Source of the DNA: Leptodactylus fallax
Lineage: Eukaryota; Chordata; Amphibia; Anura; Leptodactylidae
Assembly: GCA_947044405.1 (NCBI GenBank)
Contig: CAMRHE010000460.1
Coordinates: forward strand, 62,001 to 126,000
Length of the DNA stretch: 64,000 nt
Direction of reading: 5' to 3'
Numbering within the stretch: the stretch's first letter is position 1; the number at the start of each line of letters is the position of its first letter. Of the stretch, positions 48,279-58,541 are shown one piece after another. Made by a program: the position numbers and the translations under genes. A model generated the notes under the pieces. It did not search any database. It saw nothing but the letters and a program-made list of their open reading frames with translations, and was not told the origin of the DNA.

Positions 48279-48714
48279 ATATTCTTCTCACCTACTCTGT
48301 GCACTGAGAGGTCTGATACACAACCTGCCCAACATGTCCCAGACCATGTCTAGGGGTCATTAAACCTCTCTAATGCCAAAAGTAGAAGTAGACAGTATGT
48401 CATCAAATTAGGGAGGCTGTGTAAAAGAAAAAAATACAGAAAAAGATGATGTCATTGGATAAAAGTCCATTGAAACGTCACGCTGTGTATAACCGATACC
48501 TAAACAATATTTTGAGACTATATTATACCGGTATACTACCATAGATAGAGCTGAGCCTAGCAACAAACTGCCTGCAAGATGTGCATCAATGGGTCACTTA
48601 AGAGACCCTGGAAGGCTGCTAAAAGGTACGGATGGGTGGTGTCTGGCAGTCATAAGCAAAATTGGTGCTGGGGCCCGAAACCAACTTTTTACTTAGAGTC
48701 CATGAGTTATTCCT
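48279..48714. other. Unique sequence, no gene seen
   Basis: No repeat or gene recognised. Confidence 0.4.
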
Positions 48715-49145
48715 TACCAGTGGTTTTCTGGCCCCAAATCGAATTTTCATACTGATGGCTTCTCTACAGGATCGGACATCAGTATGTGATGTGTTGTGGT
48801 CCAACACCCAGACCCCGCACAAATCATTTGTTCTAGCCGCCTTTGGATCCTGGAAGCTTCTAGGGAATGGGCGGCATGTGTATCATCGCTCCTATTCAAA
48901 TAAATGGAGCGGTTCTACAGTTCACTGGAACCAACAGTATGCACAGGTCGGGTCTGCTGCTATTACTTGGATAGTAGTGGTGCTGCACAGGATGACCGTC
49001 CACTAGCAGCTTCCAGGACCCGGAGGTTGCTAGAACAGATGTTCTGTGTTGGGTCTGGGTTTCATATCCTAGCAGATCACAAACTGATCTGCGGATAGGT
49101 CATCAATATGAAAATTAAATTTGCGGCCAGAAAATCCCTTTAAGT
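48715..49145. mobile_element. Foldback MITE, 'aggtcatcagt' family
   Basis: The left end 'agtggttttctggccccaaa' then 'tcgaattttcatactgatgg' mirrors the right end 'catcaatatgaaaattaaat' then 'ttgcggccagaaaatcccttt'. Inner paired blocks include 'ggatcctggaagcttctagg' with 'agcagcttccaggacccgg'. This is a long, well-paired copy. Non-coding; open frames here are incidental. Confidence 0.78.
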
Positions 49146-51270
49146 ATGCATTTATTGTGAATTGGAGGATTGCTTTAAGACTCTGACCACTCCCTAAATA
49201 CTTTTCCTTAGTCTTGTAAACTAATTGTGCCCCCTTTCAATGCTCCCTTCTATATTCGCAAACTGCATAATGTTAATGTTCCACCTATTTGTTCCGCTGC
49301 TGCACAAGGCGAGCTCAGCAATGCGTGAATGAACTAGATATTGTTTATTAGTCTTTCCAGCGCTCTGCAGGCAGCGCAGGCCAGACCTATTTTCACAGCA
49401 GGATTTTAAAAGTTACATCCTAGTAATATTCTTCAAAGCTTTCTGCTGGATGCCGTTTGCTATAGTGATGATATTTGTATGTTTTGTGCCTCCTTTTGTT
49501 TATTAAAGGTCTACATTAAAATCCTATCAGCTCTATCACACATGGCAACATTTCCACAAATGATAATATCGCCTTATTTGTTCCCATGTTCTTTCTCTAA
49601 CATAACCATCATCATGTGTATATTATATGTTGTATGACAACTTACCCGTGTACTTACAGATAAACCAGGGGGATGCCGTCACAGCCAGGCCCAGGAGCCT
49701 TAGGGGGTCCATAAGGTGTCTCCAATATGAGGAGACCAGTTCTATAAACAATGCATTATATTATTATACAGATTACTTGTGAGTATATGTGACTTCGGCA
49801 CTTAATGTGTCAGTCATGTCTGAAAAGGGATTGTGATCAGCACATTTACATTACAAGATGAGGGGCAAGATAATGGAGATCTTTCATGGTGACCTCTCTC
49901 ACCTCAGCAGAAATACTGCACTTAATGACCCCATTCATTCTTACACAGTGATATCTGTTGAAAATCTTAAAGGGAACCTTGGGCTGCCTAAAAATTGTTT
50001 AAACCACAGTACCTTCCAAGTAAACCTTCAGGATACACATCCACCCCTATTCAAATCGGTGCCAGTAGGACCTACCCTTAGACTTTCATAGAGGACTGAA
50101 GAACAGTGAAATAATACTTAGACTGTATCTCTGGGTGCTATACAATCAGATATGTGACCTGGACCTATTACTATTCTGTAATTTACATATTATCTAATAT
50201 TTTGTTCCCATTCTTGGGGTCTGTGCACCCTTCATGTTGTAATGTCTTTATTTAAAATAAATTATAATAATAATATAATAATAATAAAAAAAAGGTGATG
50301 TCCAGAAGAGTCTTTGCCGCACCCATAGGGTGTGTGACTGCCTGAGAATTTTTGCAGCACATTCCATGGGCCATTCTCATGGACACCTTTGGCAAGTATG
50401 CTCAAAGTTGTCTGTTACCTCTGCACCCCTTGTGATGACAACAGTAGTCAGATAGGGATTTTCTAACAACCAGCCTATCTTAGATCTGGGTGACTTACAC
50501 CCAAAATGAAGAGCAGAAAAGAGTCAAGTAGGCTTGGGCAGATTGTCTGAGTCTTCAAAAAAGAGGACAACTGTTGTGACTTGTTGGATGTGCCCATGAC
50601 ACTGGGGTAAGGTTTTCTTCTTGGGTACCCTGTGGCTGGCACTATTCTCTGGGGGCACTGGCCGCCACCACTCTCTGATACTCTGTGTCTGGTACTATCC
50701 CAAATGAGGAGGACCTCCACCCCATCCCATAATTAACACACTGTAATAGGGTATTTTACAGGGGTTTTCTGAAGCATGCCGTCTCTGTGCATAGTCAGTG
50801 ATATGCAGGTTTCTTTATGAAACGTCTTAATCCTTCTGATTGTAAACAGGTGATTACAGAACATTGCGGTTACCATGGAAATTGCTTATTTGATTTTTGA
50901 ATGACTCTATTATAGCAACACCCACCAAGCGTGAAATACTGCTATTCATCCATTATGGTTAGCAGCCTCCAATAAATCTGAAGACTTCTATACACCACAT
51001 TGTCATTTTTTTGTTCCTTTTAATGTAGCTCACGTCGCTTCATAGTAAGTGCCGCCTAGCTGAGCAAATGTTCTTAAACATCTGCTGTGACAACATAGTA
51101 AAAGTTGAAGAGTTCTCCTTTCTTTACAAGTTATGGGTACACCTACACTATTTATTGTACTGGGAAAGAAGTAGAAACTTTAATTTATTCATCTTTTCCC
51201 AGAACACACTCAAAAAATTAGCAGATCAGTGGTATTGTTATCGTCGGGCCCAGACTGCACCTGTACTGAA
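49146..51270. other. Unique sequence, no supported gene
   Basis: About 2.1 kb of mixed, mainly AT-rich sequence. An ATA/AAT-rich run is at 50258-50292. An 81-codon minus frame (50475-50720) and a 77-codon plus frame (49858-50091) have no recognisable features. 'accatggaaattgcttattt' around 50870-50980 is non-repetitive and could be tested for conservation. Confidence 0.4.
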
Positions 51271-52216
51271 TATAGGGCCCATTTGGGGGGGGGAGAGATT
51301 ATCCCCCCGCACAGACCTGGCGCGACCTGTGTGTATAATGGGACCGAAGCCTTCGCGAAGGGAAGAGTGGGAACAATATGAAATATATCAGTGCCTCCAC
51401 CCAGGATAGAGCCCTGTATTACAGGGAGGATCTCTTCCTGGGACTTACCCATGAAGTACAGTTAGTAGCCTTAACAAGGATTACTGTACTAATCTCACAG
51501 TCGAAGAATACATACAGATACCACAAAGGTTATAACAGTAGCTTTATAAGTACAACAGGGAATAATACAACAACAATAACCAGAACACAGCAATACACAA
51601 CAACCAGCAAGTCCCAACCGCTTAGGTATATACCCGGGATATATATAGATATATAGCAAGAGTCCAGGCACAATACCCCAGGCAACAGAAGAGATGCAGG
51701 GGCCCCGTGGAGACGTGGACCCGGATTCTTCCAGGAGATGACAGACAGACGACAGGAGATGATGATGATGGTGAGATTCTTCACAGGCAGCAAACAGGGC
51801 GCGGGACGGCAGAGATGCAGGCCGACTACCCAACACTGAGTCCTTAACCGCCAGCTAAACACAGGCCACCGGGCCCAACAGCTAGTTGGCCCGGAAGCCT
51901 AACCTATCACTGCCCTGAACATATATATATATTGATCCCAACACAGTTACAGCTAGGTCCTGTGAGTATATAGGGGGAACACATACCTAACATATACGTG
52001 AAGTAAAGAGGAACAAGTGGCTCTAGACTCCCCCAGACATAACATGTCTGTCTCAGCAGCCGCTCACACTCCCCCCCAGCAGCTCTGCCTCACATGTGTC
52101 TGACTCACTGTATTTACAAAACAAAACTGCACTAAATGCCTGGGGTCTCTGAAGCCAAACTGCAGGGGCAAAGAAGCCAGATACATTATATACTAGTAGA
52201 AATGGCAGTTCCCACA
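51271..52216 (-). repeat. 3' LTR of the gypsy element (946 bp)
   Basis: Aligns over its whole length with 57540-58541 and ends, in element sense, at 'tgtgggaactgccatttct'. Sense-strand TATA-like 'tagtatataatg' lies near that start. Relative to the other LTR it is 56 bp shorter, lacking mostly single T residues (plus strand). Example: 'gtcccaacc' at 51611 against 'gtcctcaacc' in the other copy. Confidence 0.92.
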
Positions 52217-52228
52217 CTCTCCCTCTGG
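52217..52228 (-). promoter_or_regulatory. Polypurine tract of the gypsy element
   Basis: In element sense the bases just before the 3' LTR read 'ccagagggagag', a purine-rich stretch in the place where the plus-strand primer for reverse transcription is expected. Confidence 0.7.
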
Positions 52229-52333
52229 TGAAATCTTACGCACGTCAAAGACATACAAAGTCATAGTATACAGTCAACATTACCAATGACAATATCAATA
52301 TGGTTGCTTTTGCATTTACAGAGTCACAACAGG

Positions 52334-52816
52334 TTAATAGGTAACATGCAGCAGGAGCGAAAATTGGTAACATATTGACCAAAGTGGACACGCACCCACC
52401 CAAGCATGGTATAAATGAGGCTGAGTAGTAAATCTGGGGTCCCCCAAACTATCATATGTCAGCATAGGTGGAGGGGCAATTCTCTCTCCTCTCCGACCCT
52501 CTCTGAGGTAAACAGCATGTCCAGGCCCTAAACTAGGGTTGTCTGCCATGGGAGGGGATGGTGCTGGTGGCGTAGGAGAGCTAGATCCCTGCTCATCTGT
52601 AGACACAGATCTAGGTACGAATTCTGGAGTGTGAGGGTTCATAGGTCTCCCTGAAGGAGAAGATACTGGTGATCTAGGAACTTCAGGAGCCACAGTCCAA
52701 TCACTCTCAGGAGTTTCAGGAAGGTCAGGTGGAATATCGGCTAAGGACTGTGGAGAATCGCAGGCCGAGCCATCATTGGAGATATCCATACCATCAATCT
52801 GAGGTACAGGCAACAA
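52334..52816 (-). pseudogene. Gypsy pol C-terminal tail
   Basis: A 160-residue minus-strand frame rich in Pro and Ser ('PSPPMADNPSLGPGHAVYL') continues the integrase reading after a frame change near 52816. It is the variable tail that often follows the integrase C-terminal domain in gypsy elements. No catalytic motif. The apparent Met is internal to the original polyprotein. Confidence 0.6.
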
Positions 52817-53701
52817 ATGATTTCTATGCCAAGTCCGATCCTCCCGTCCCGTCCTTTTATCTTGTAGACTGGTATTCCAGGCAAACGATCTACCACTGTA
52901 AAGAGTTCACTCCGCCATCGATCAGCCAGCTTATGTTTTGCAGATGCTCCCAAATTCCGTAGCAGAACATGGTCCCCAGGGTTCAATTCTCGGTATCTTA
53001 CTCGAAGATCAAATCTCCTTTTATTTCCTTCATTCACTTTGGCCGCATTTTCCTCAGCCAGCTGATAAGCACTCTTAAGCGTTTCTTTCAAACGTGCCAC
53101 GTATCGGTAATGATCTCGATGACTGATACCATCGGTAGAGACTCCCAACAAGATGTCAATAGGTAGCCTAGGCTCTCTTCCAAACATCAGAAAGTATGGT
53201 GAATATCCTGTGCTCTCGTGCCTTGTACTATTATAGGCATGCACCAAGCCTCCACTTTCGACTCCAGGATCGCTATCCTCAATTCGTAAGGTACCAAGCA
53301 TATCAAGTAAAGTCCTGTTAAATCTTTCAGGAAGGGCATCTCCTCTGGATGGTAAGGCGCGTCCGACTTTGCGGATGTTCAACAACTGAAGTAACTCTTT
53401 GATCAGGTTACTCTCAAAATCCCGGCCTTGATCAGAATGCAACGGTGTGGTAAGCCAAATGGATAAAATACTTTTCCCAAAGCACTCTTGCAACAGTGAC
53501 TGCTTTTGATCCTATCGGAAAGGCTTGAGCATATCGTGTGAAGTGATCAGTCACCACCAATACATTTCCAAATCCTCTGGAGTCGTTGTCAATACAAAGG
53601 AAGTCTATGCAGACAAGATCCATGGGCCCGAACTCTTCAAGTGTCCCATGAAGGCCGCTCGAACCGGGACAGTCTTCCTCTGCAAACATCTGCGACAGCA
53701 C
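52741..53701 (-). pseudogene. Gypsy integrase catalytic and C-terminal domains
   Basis: Integrase joins retrotransposon cDNA to host DNA. The D,D-35-E core is visible across two frames. 53701-53432 has 'MDLVCIDF' and 'VVTDHFTRYAQAFP', covering the first Asp. 53493-52741 has 'LHSDQGRDFES' (second Asp, near 53437) and 'ERFNRTLLDMLGTL' (the Glu), then 'YNSTRHESTGYSPYFLMFGR', typical of gypsy integrases, and the C-terminal 'LNPGDHVLLRNLG' DNA-binding-type segment. The two frames overlap around 53432-53493, marking a small indel. The second frame is 250 codons without a stop, so decay is limited to indels. Confidence 0.88.
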
Positions 53702-54340
53702 CTACACAGACGAGTCACGGTATCTCTCATTTGGGCCAGTAGAATCGGTCTGTATTAGGCCATAAGTCTTCTCAGGTCCCAAATGACCATGATAATCATG
53801 CAGACTTGGAAAATCATCTTCTGAAAGCAGCTTGGAATAACTAGTTGGCGCCTTCCAGGGTGATCATGATACAGCACCACACGATAAAGTAGGCCATTGT
53901 CTATTTCAAACTTCTCCCAATCTCGTAGAAGTTGACTGCATTCAGAGGGTAGGGATGTCTTTAACATTTCTCTGTCTTGAGAACTCACTGCTTGATAAAG
54001 AGGTCCAATTAAAGGATCAGTCTTTTGACTCCAGATCATTCGCTTTGAAGATATAGAACAACCTCAAAGGATCCTAAACGGCAGGGTAGGCAAACATGTC
54101 TGGTACAGCGGGACCTCCCCCAATAGAGTCAATAAGCCGAGTTTCAGAAAAGGCTACTCGGTCTTCAACTACAGCAGCCATGGCACACAAAGCTCCTACT
54201 CCAGGACTTGGCACTTCTTCCCATTCATCCACTACTTCCGGACTAGGTAATCCAGGCCGTCTTGATAGAGCATCTGCCCCAATGTTCTTAGGCCCCGATT
54301 TATACTTGAGTGTGAATTGGTAGTTGGATAAAGCTGCCAA
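53690..54340 (-). pseudogene. Gypsy RNase H end, linker and integrase zinc-binding region
   Basis: 54340-54074 reads 'NYQFTLKYKSGPKNIGADAL', the conserved end of RNase H leading to the linker. 54039-53755 continues toward the integrase N-terminus. In a shifted frame near 53815-53760 the residues 'LHDYHGHLGPEKTYG' give the His pair of the HHCC zinc-binding domain, and the Cys pair follows in the next 100 bp. At least two frame changes occur, near 54074-54040 and 53840. Confidence 0.75.
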
Positions 54341-54600
54341 CCAGCGATGTCCTGTAGCATCGAGCTAGCGGTTGACAAAACGTATGTCAGTGGATTGTTG
54401 TCTGTTCTTACTTCAAACGTGGCTCCGTATAAATAGTCATGTAATTTATCAACAATGGCCCACTTGAGCGCCAAAAACTCCAATTTATGTACTGGATAAT
54501 TTTTCGCTGGGAGAAAGACTTCGACTTATGAAAGCTATGGGCCGTAACCCGGCCGGGTATTCTTGGTGCAGCACGCCACCTAATCCTTCAAAGCTGGCAT
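54232..54600 (-). pseudogene. Gypsy RNase H domain
   Basis: RNase H removes the RNA template during reverse transcription. The start 'LHVDASFEGLGGVLHQ' lies near 54590-54540. 'EFLALKWAIVDKLHDYLYG' and 'VRTDNNPLTYV' follow in the frame 54483-54232. Frame breaks occur near 54500 and 54370. The second break loses register just before the segment linking to the integrase. Confidence 0.82.
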
Positions 54601-55550
54601 CTACATGTAGCACATATGGCTCTGTGCATCAGCATAAGCCAGAACGGGAGCTTCTGTCAATTTCTTCTTCAACAACTTAAATGCTTCTTCACAATCCGCA
54701 GTCCACCTATCGCCAAAAAGGCTTTTGGAAGACCCCTTCTTTCCCGGATCTCCTGCATCACTCTTCAACAGGTCGAGGAGGGCTCGAGCAATTTTTGAAT
54801 ATCCTTCCACAAATCGTCGATAGAATCCACAAAACCCCAAGAAAGATTGCAACTCCGTAATATTTTGCGGTCGGGGCCAATTCACCACAGCTTCAATCTT
54901 ACCAGGATCGGTAGCAACTCCTTCAGCAGAAACAATATGACCTACATAAGTGACCGAAGATCTACAAAATTTGCATTTGTCAGCCGACAACTTCAGCCCC
55001 TCTTCTTTTAAGCGATGGAGTACTCTCATGAGTCGTTCTTCATGTTCTTCCAGCGTCTTTCCAAACACAATAATGTCATCAAGATATACAAGGCATTCCC
55101 GGGGCACTAAATCACCTAACACTCTTTCCATCAACCTTTGGAACGTTGCTGGCGCACCTTTTGTACCTTGCGGCATACGAGTGAACTGAAAGAAACCCAA
55201 GGGGCATATGAAGGCTGTCTTTTCCTGATCCTCAGGTGCCATTGGGACTTGATAGTATCCCGATCTTAGGTCCAGCACTGTGAACCAACAGTTTCCATTC
55301 AGAGCTTCCAGAGCTTCTTCAATCTCGGCAGTGTATACTGATCAGTTAAGGTTCTCCGGTTCAGAGTTCTGTAATCCACACATAGGCGAATTGCTCCAGA
55401 TTTTTTCTTACCACCACAATAGGTGAGGCATAGGGGCTCTTACTGTCCACAATGATCCCCTGACCTTCATTGCTGTAGAGTCTGTCTTAACTCATCAACA
55501 TCCTTTGGAGCAACTCTCCGTGGTCGCTCCCGGAAGGGAGTAGAATCGGT
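54601..55550 (-). pseudogene. Gypsy reverse transcriptase
   Basis: The frame 55278-54601 (225 residues) starts at 'MLDLRSGYYQVPMAPED' and includes the catalytic 'LVYLDDIIVF' with Asp-Asp at 55086-55075. 'GFCGFYRRFVEGYSKIA', typical of gypsy RT, follows. The N-terminal fingers are in other frames upstream: 'SGAIRLCVDYRTLNRRTLTD' lies near 55415-55355, with breaks near 55410, 55340 and 55480. The catalytic Asp residues are intact. The Met at 55278 is internal. One frame break coincides with a shortened A run near 55412. Confidence 0.92.
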
Positions 55551-55846
55551 CAATCGGAAAGTGTGTTGAGCACTTTAGCACAACCTACATCCATATCATC
55601 CATGGAGAACACTTCCGATAATTCAGACAACTTCTGTGTCAGTCGCTGATTCCAGGCCTCTGGTAAATGTGGATCACTCAAGTCAAGATTGAGATTAGGG
55701 ATTGCATCTCGGATTTGAATCCTGCACACTTCAGCGTATGGATTTACTCCAAGCACAGGGTAGCAGTGGGCCACATTCTGGTATGGTCCAATTACAATCG
55801 GATGCGGTGAACAGTTCCTCACTGTCACACAGGTAGATAACTCCAC
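55550..55846 (-). pseudogene. Gypsy protease-RT linker
   Basis: A 98-residue frame with 'VTVRNCSPHPIVIGPYQNVA' and 'RLTQKLSELSEVFSMDD'. The latter is the segment usually seen just upstream of gypsy RT. The frame ends at 55550 in a shift. No catalytic role known. Confidence 0.65.
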
Positions 55847-55936
55847 TTTATTTCTCCAGTCCTCTCTCTGGGATCACCATCCAGCCATTCTGGTTAATCA
55901 TTTCTTCAGGGGTTTCCATAAGGACATAACTCCCCC

Positions 55937-56553
55937 TCAAGCAAATCGGGAGCAATGCTGGAGGCTACTCTCAGAACTCTCTCCCCGCCGCAGGAACTTC
56001 CACGGTCTCTCACCGATATGATATACCATTCCATGTCGATAGCCAGTAGACAGGGCATCACAGAGTTCTCTAAGATCAGAAGATATATTCACCGGCTGAG
56101 CTGCAGGGTTCCAATCTCTTCCAAGAAACTTCTGAAAAGCATAATGCACTGCGGGACAATTAGTGCCAAGTATCACAGGAGCTGCACAAGAATCCCTGTA
56201 TCAGGACAGACAAGAGCCGTAATCTTCATGGGAGCGACACTCTCATCTTCTAATTCAGGGACAGCTATAACTACTTGTAGGCTGCCATCTACAGGATATG
56301 ATCCTGAATTAAGCCCCCACAATTTCATTTGTCCTGTAGACTGAAGAGGTATATCCTTCAGATACTTTTGGTAGAACGAGCGATAAATCAGGGTCACTTG
56401 AGATCCTGTATCAAACAGGGCAGGAGCGGCATGACCATTGACAGTGACTTTGACAACGGACCTGGAGCCCGCGATAGCGCCTCTGGTATTTACTCGGCCC
56501 GCCATCCTTTGGTGTCTTTGATTCTGAATAGAGAAGACAGCACTGTGTCCCAA
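55937..56553 (-). pseudogene. Gypsy aspartic protease
   Basis: The retroviral-type protease cleaves the polyprotein. The frame 56553-56173 contains 'APALFDTGSQVTLIY', with the active-site DTG at about 56412-56404. The C-terminal part continues in a second frame, 56176-55937 ('MILGTNCPAVHYAFQKFLG'), whose ILG motif fits the family's flap/C-terminal region. The 4-base overlap of the two frames marks a frameshift near 56175. Confidence 0.85.
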
Positions 56554-56559
56554 TCCCTC

Positions 56560-57374
56560 ACTGTCCTCCGTACACTGTCTGGCAGTATGGCCCGTCTGAC
56601 CACATTTATAACAGGTTCTAGCATCCTCCTCCGTTGAGTGGCAGTGGGTGGAGTGGCGGACTGTCTAAGTTCTGACCGCTCCGCTGGTTTGTCCTTGTTT
56701 GAATTAGGAACAACATCTTCTTTAGAGATGCTCGCTTCTTAGGGGTACTAAAACTAATGTCAGCTTCTTGTTTCTTCACTAACTTCATTAAGTCAGGAAA
56801 TGGAAGGACTCTATCAGATAGTAAGACCTTGAGTACTTGAGCAAGAGGATGATGAGGTTGTAACCCTCTCACCAACTGACTGGTTCTCAGAGCGTCTACC
56901 TCTGAAGTAGATATAGCTGCGTGGTACACCAGAGTGAAAGAAGTAGCTGTAAACGGTTAATAAAAGTAGAGACATTTTCCCCTTCTTTTGACGAACCATT
57001 CGGTAATCAGCAACCATCTGGGCAAGGTCATAGTATGGCTCAAAGTGATCAGACAGTACTTGTATATAGTCCAATGCACTCACTCCTTCATGAGAGTCTC
57101 TGTACAAGCGGATCAATTCTGCAGCAGGAGACCGCAAACTTTCACTGATACGCTGCCGCTTGCCTTCTTCAGAGCAAGACCATTCCTTCAGGCATTGGAG
57201 AGTATGTTCTTTCCATATCTCAAAGTTTTCCTCCCCTTGTGGTACTGGGACATTACCAGAGAATACTTTTAGTTTCTTGTAGTGAGTGGCCTGCAGGCCC
57301 TGAGCTAACATTTCAGTCAGCCTGGCTAAAGTGCTAATAGCACTGTCACTAGAGGAACTGCTAGCGACGGCCAT
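56560..57374 (-). pseudogene. Gypsy gag, PNMA-like capsid and CCHC zinc knuckle
   Basis: The frame 57374-56814 begins 'MAVASSSSSDSAISTLARL' with a plausible start 166 bp inside the 5' LTR. It contains 'KLKVFSGNVPVPQGEENFEI' and 'KRQRISESLRSPAAELIRLY', a pattern shared with PNMA/ZCCHC-type capsid proteins that vertebrates domesticated from Ty3/gypsy gag. The reading shifts near 56990 and 56930 into 56929-56618 ('LVRGLQPHHPLAQVLKVLL'). A CCHC zinc knuckle, 'CYKCGQTGHTARQC', lies at about 56613-56571 and runs toward the protease. Confidence 0.85.
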
Positions 57375-57520
57375 ACTGGGGGGTAACTGGCTGAGCGGGG
57401 TTCTTCCTTACCTGAACCAGGGGAGGAACAGGCGGTCGGTAATCCCATGTAGTAGCTAGTGGGAGGTTCCCCTCTGAGCTATATCGCTTCTCCATATCAA
57501 TGACTATTCCCACTTCTAAA

Positions 57521-57537
57521 TCTCAGCAGTGCCTCCA
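57521..57537 (-). promoter_or_regulatory. Candidate primer-binding site
   Basis: In element sense, 'tggaggcactgctgaga' starts three bases inside the 5' LTR. The leading TGG fits pairing with a tRNA CCA end. I could not match the rest to a specific tRNA, so this is positional evidence only. Confidence 0.5.
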
Positions 57538-57539
57538 AA

Positions 57540-58541
57540 TGTAGCCCTATTTGGGGGGGGTATGAGTATTATCCCTCCCGCAACAGACTCTGGCGCTGAC
57601 CTGTGTGTATAATGGGACCTGAAGCCTTCGCTGAAGGGAAGAGTGGGAACATATATGAAATATATCAGTGCCTCCACCCAGGATAGAGCCTCTGTATTAC
57701 AGGGAGGATCTCTTCCTGGGACTTACCCATGAAGTACAGTTAGTAGCCTTAACAAGGATCACTGTACTAATCTCACAGTCTGAAGAATACATACAGATAC
57801 CACATAAGGTTATAACAGTAGCTTTATAAGAATCAACAGGGTAATAATACATACATACAATATACTCAGAACACAGCAATACTACAACAACCAGCAAGTC
57901 CTCAACCGTCTTAGGTTATATACCCGGGTATATATATAGATATATAGCAAGAGTCCAGTGCACAATACCTCCAGGCAACAGAAGAGATGCAGGGGCCCCT
58001 GTGGATGACTGTGGATCCTCGGATTCTTCCAGGAGATGACAGACAGACGATCAGGAGATGATGATGATGGTGAGATTCTTCACAGGCAGCAAACAGGGCG
58101 ACGGTGACGGCAGTAGATGCAGGCCTGACTACCCTAACACTGAGTCCTTAACCTGCCAGCTAAACTACTAGTGCCACCGGGCCTCTAACTAGCTAGTTGG
58201 CCTTCGGAAGCCTAACCTATCACTGCCCTGAACATATATATATATTGATCCCTAACTACAGTTACTAGCTAGGTCCTGTGAGTATATAGGGGGTAACACA
58301 TACCTAACTATATACTGTGAAGTAAAGAGGAACAAGTGGCTCTTAGACTCCCCCAGACATAACATGTCTGTCTCAGCAGCTCTGCTCACATCTCTCCCCC
58401 AGCAGCTCTGCCTCACATGTGTCTGACTCACTGTATTTACAAAACAAAACTTGCACTAAATGCCTGGGGTCTCTGAAGCCAAACTGCAGGGGCAAAGAAG
58501 CCAGATACATTATATACTAGTAGAAATGGCAGTTCCCTACA
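57540..58541 (-). repeat. 5' LTR of the gypsy element (1002 bp)
   Basis: On the plus strand it starts 'tgtagccctatttggg' and ends 'ggcagttccctaca', so it has TG...CA ends. It matches 51271-52216 throughout, with roughly one extra T every 15-20 bp. As the 5' LTR it would carry the element's promoter; a sense TATA-like 'tagtatataatg' lies near its start. Confidence 0.93.

Larger units (their letters stand above)
51271..58541 (-). mobile_element. Ty3/gypsy LTR retrotransposon, near-complete structure
   Basis: A 7.3-kb element in minus orientation. 5' LTR at 57540-58541, primer-binding-site candidate just inside it, then gag, zinc knuckle, protease, RT, RNase H, integrase and a pol tail, a purine-rich tract and the 3' LTR at 51271-52216. 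The order PR-RT-RH-IN defines Ty3/gypsy. No envelope gene is seen. Coding regions are split into many frames by small indels, so as written it is not autonomous. The LTRs differ almost only by single-base indels, which implies a young insertion plus an odd indel process or consensus errors. A 4-bp flank match (aata on both sides) is a possible target duplication but is weak. Confidence 0.93.

Noticed and set aside
52741..53493. An intact host gene encoding an integrase-like protein
   Set aside because: It is flanked by matching gypsy pol domains and LTRs in order, so it is part of the retrotransposon and not a separate domesticated gene.
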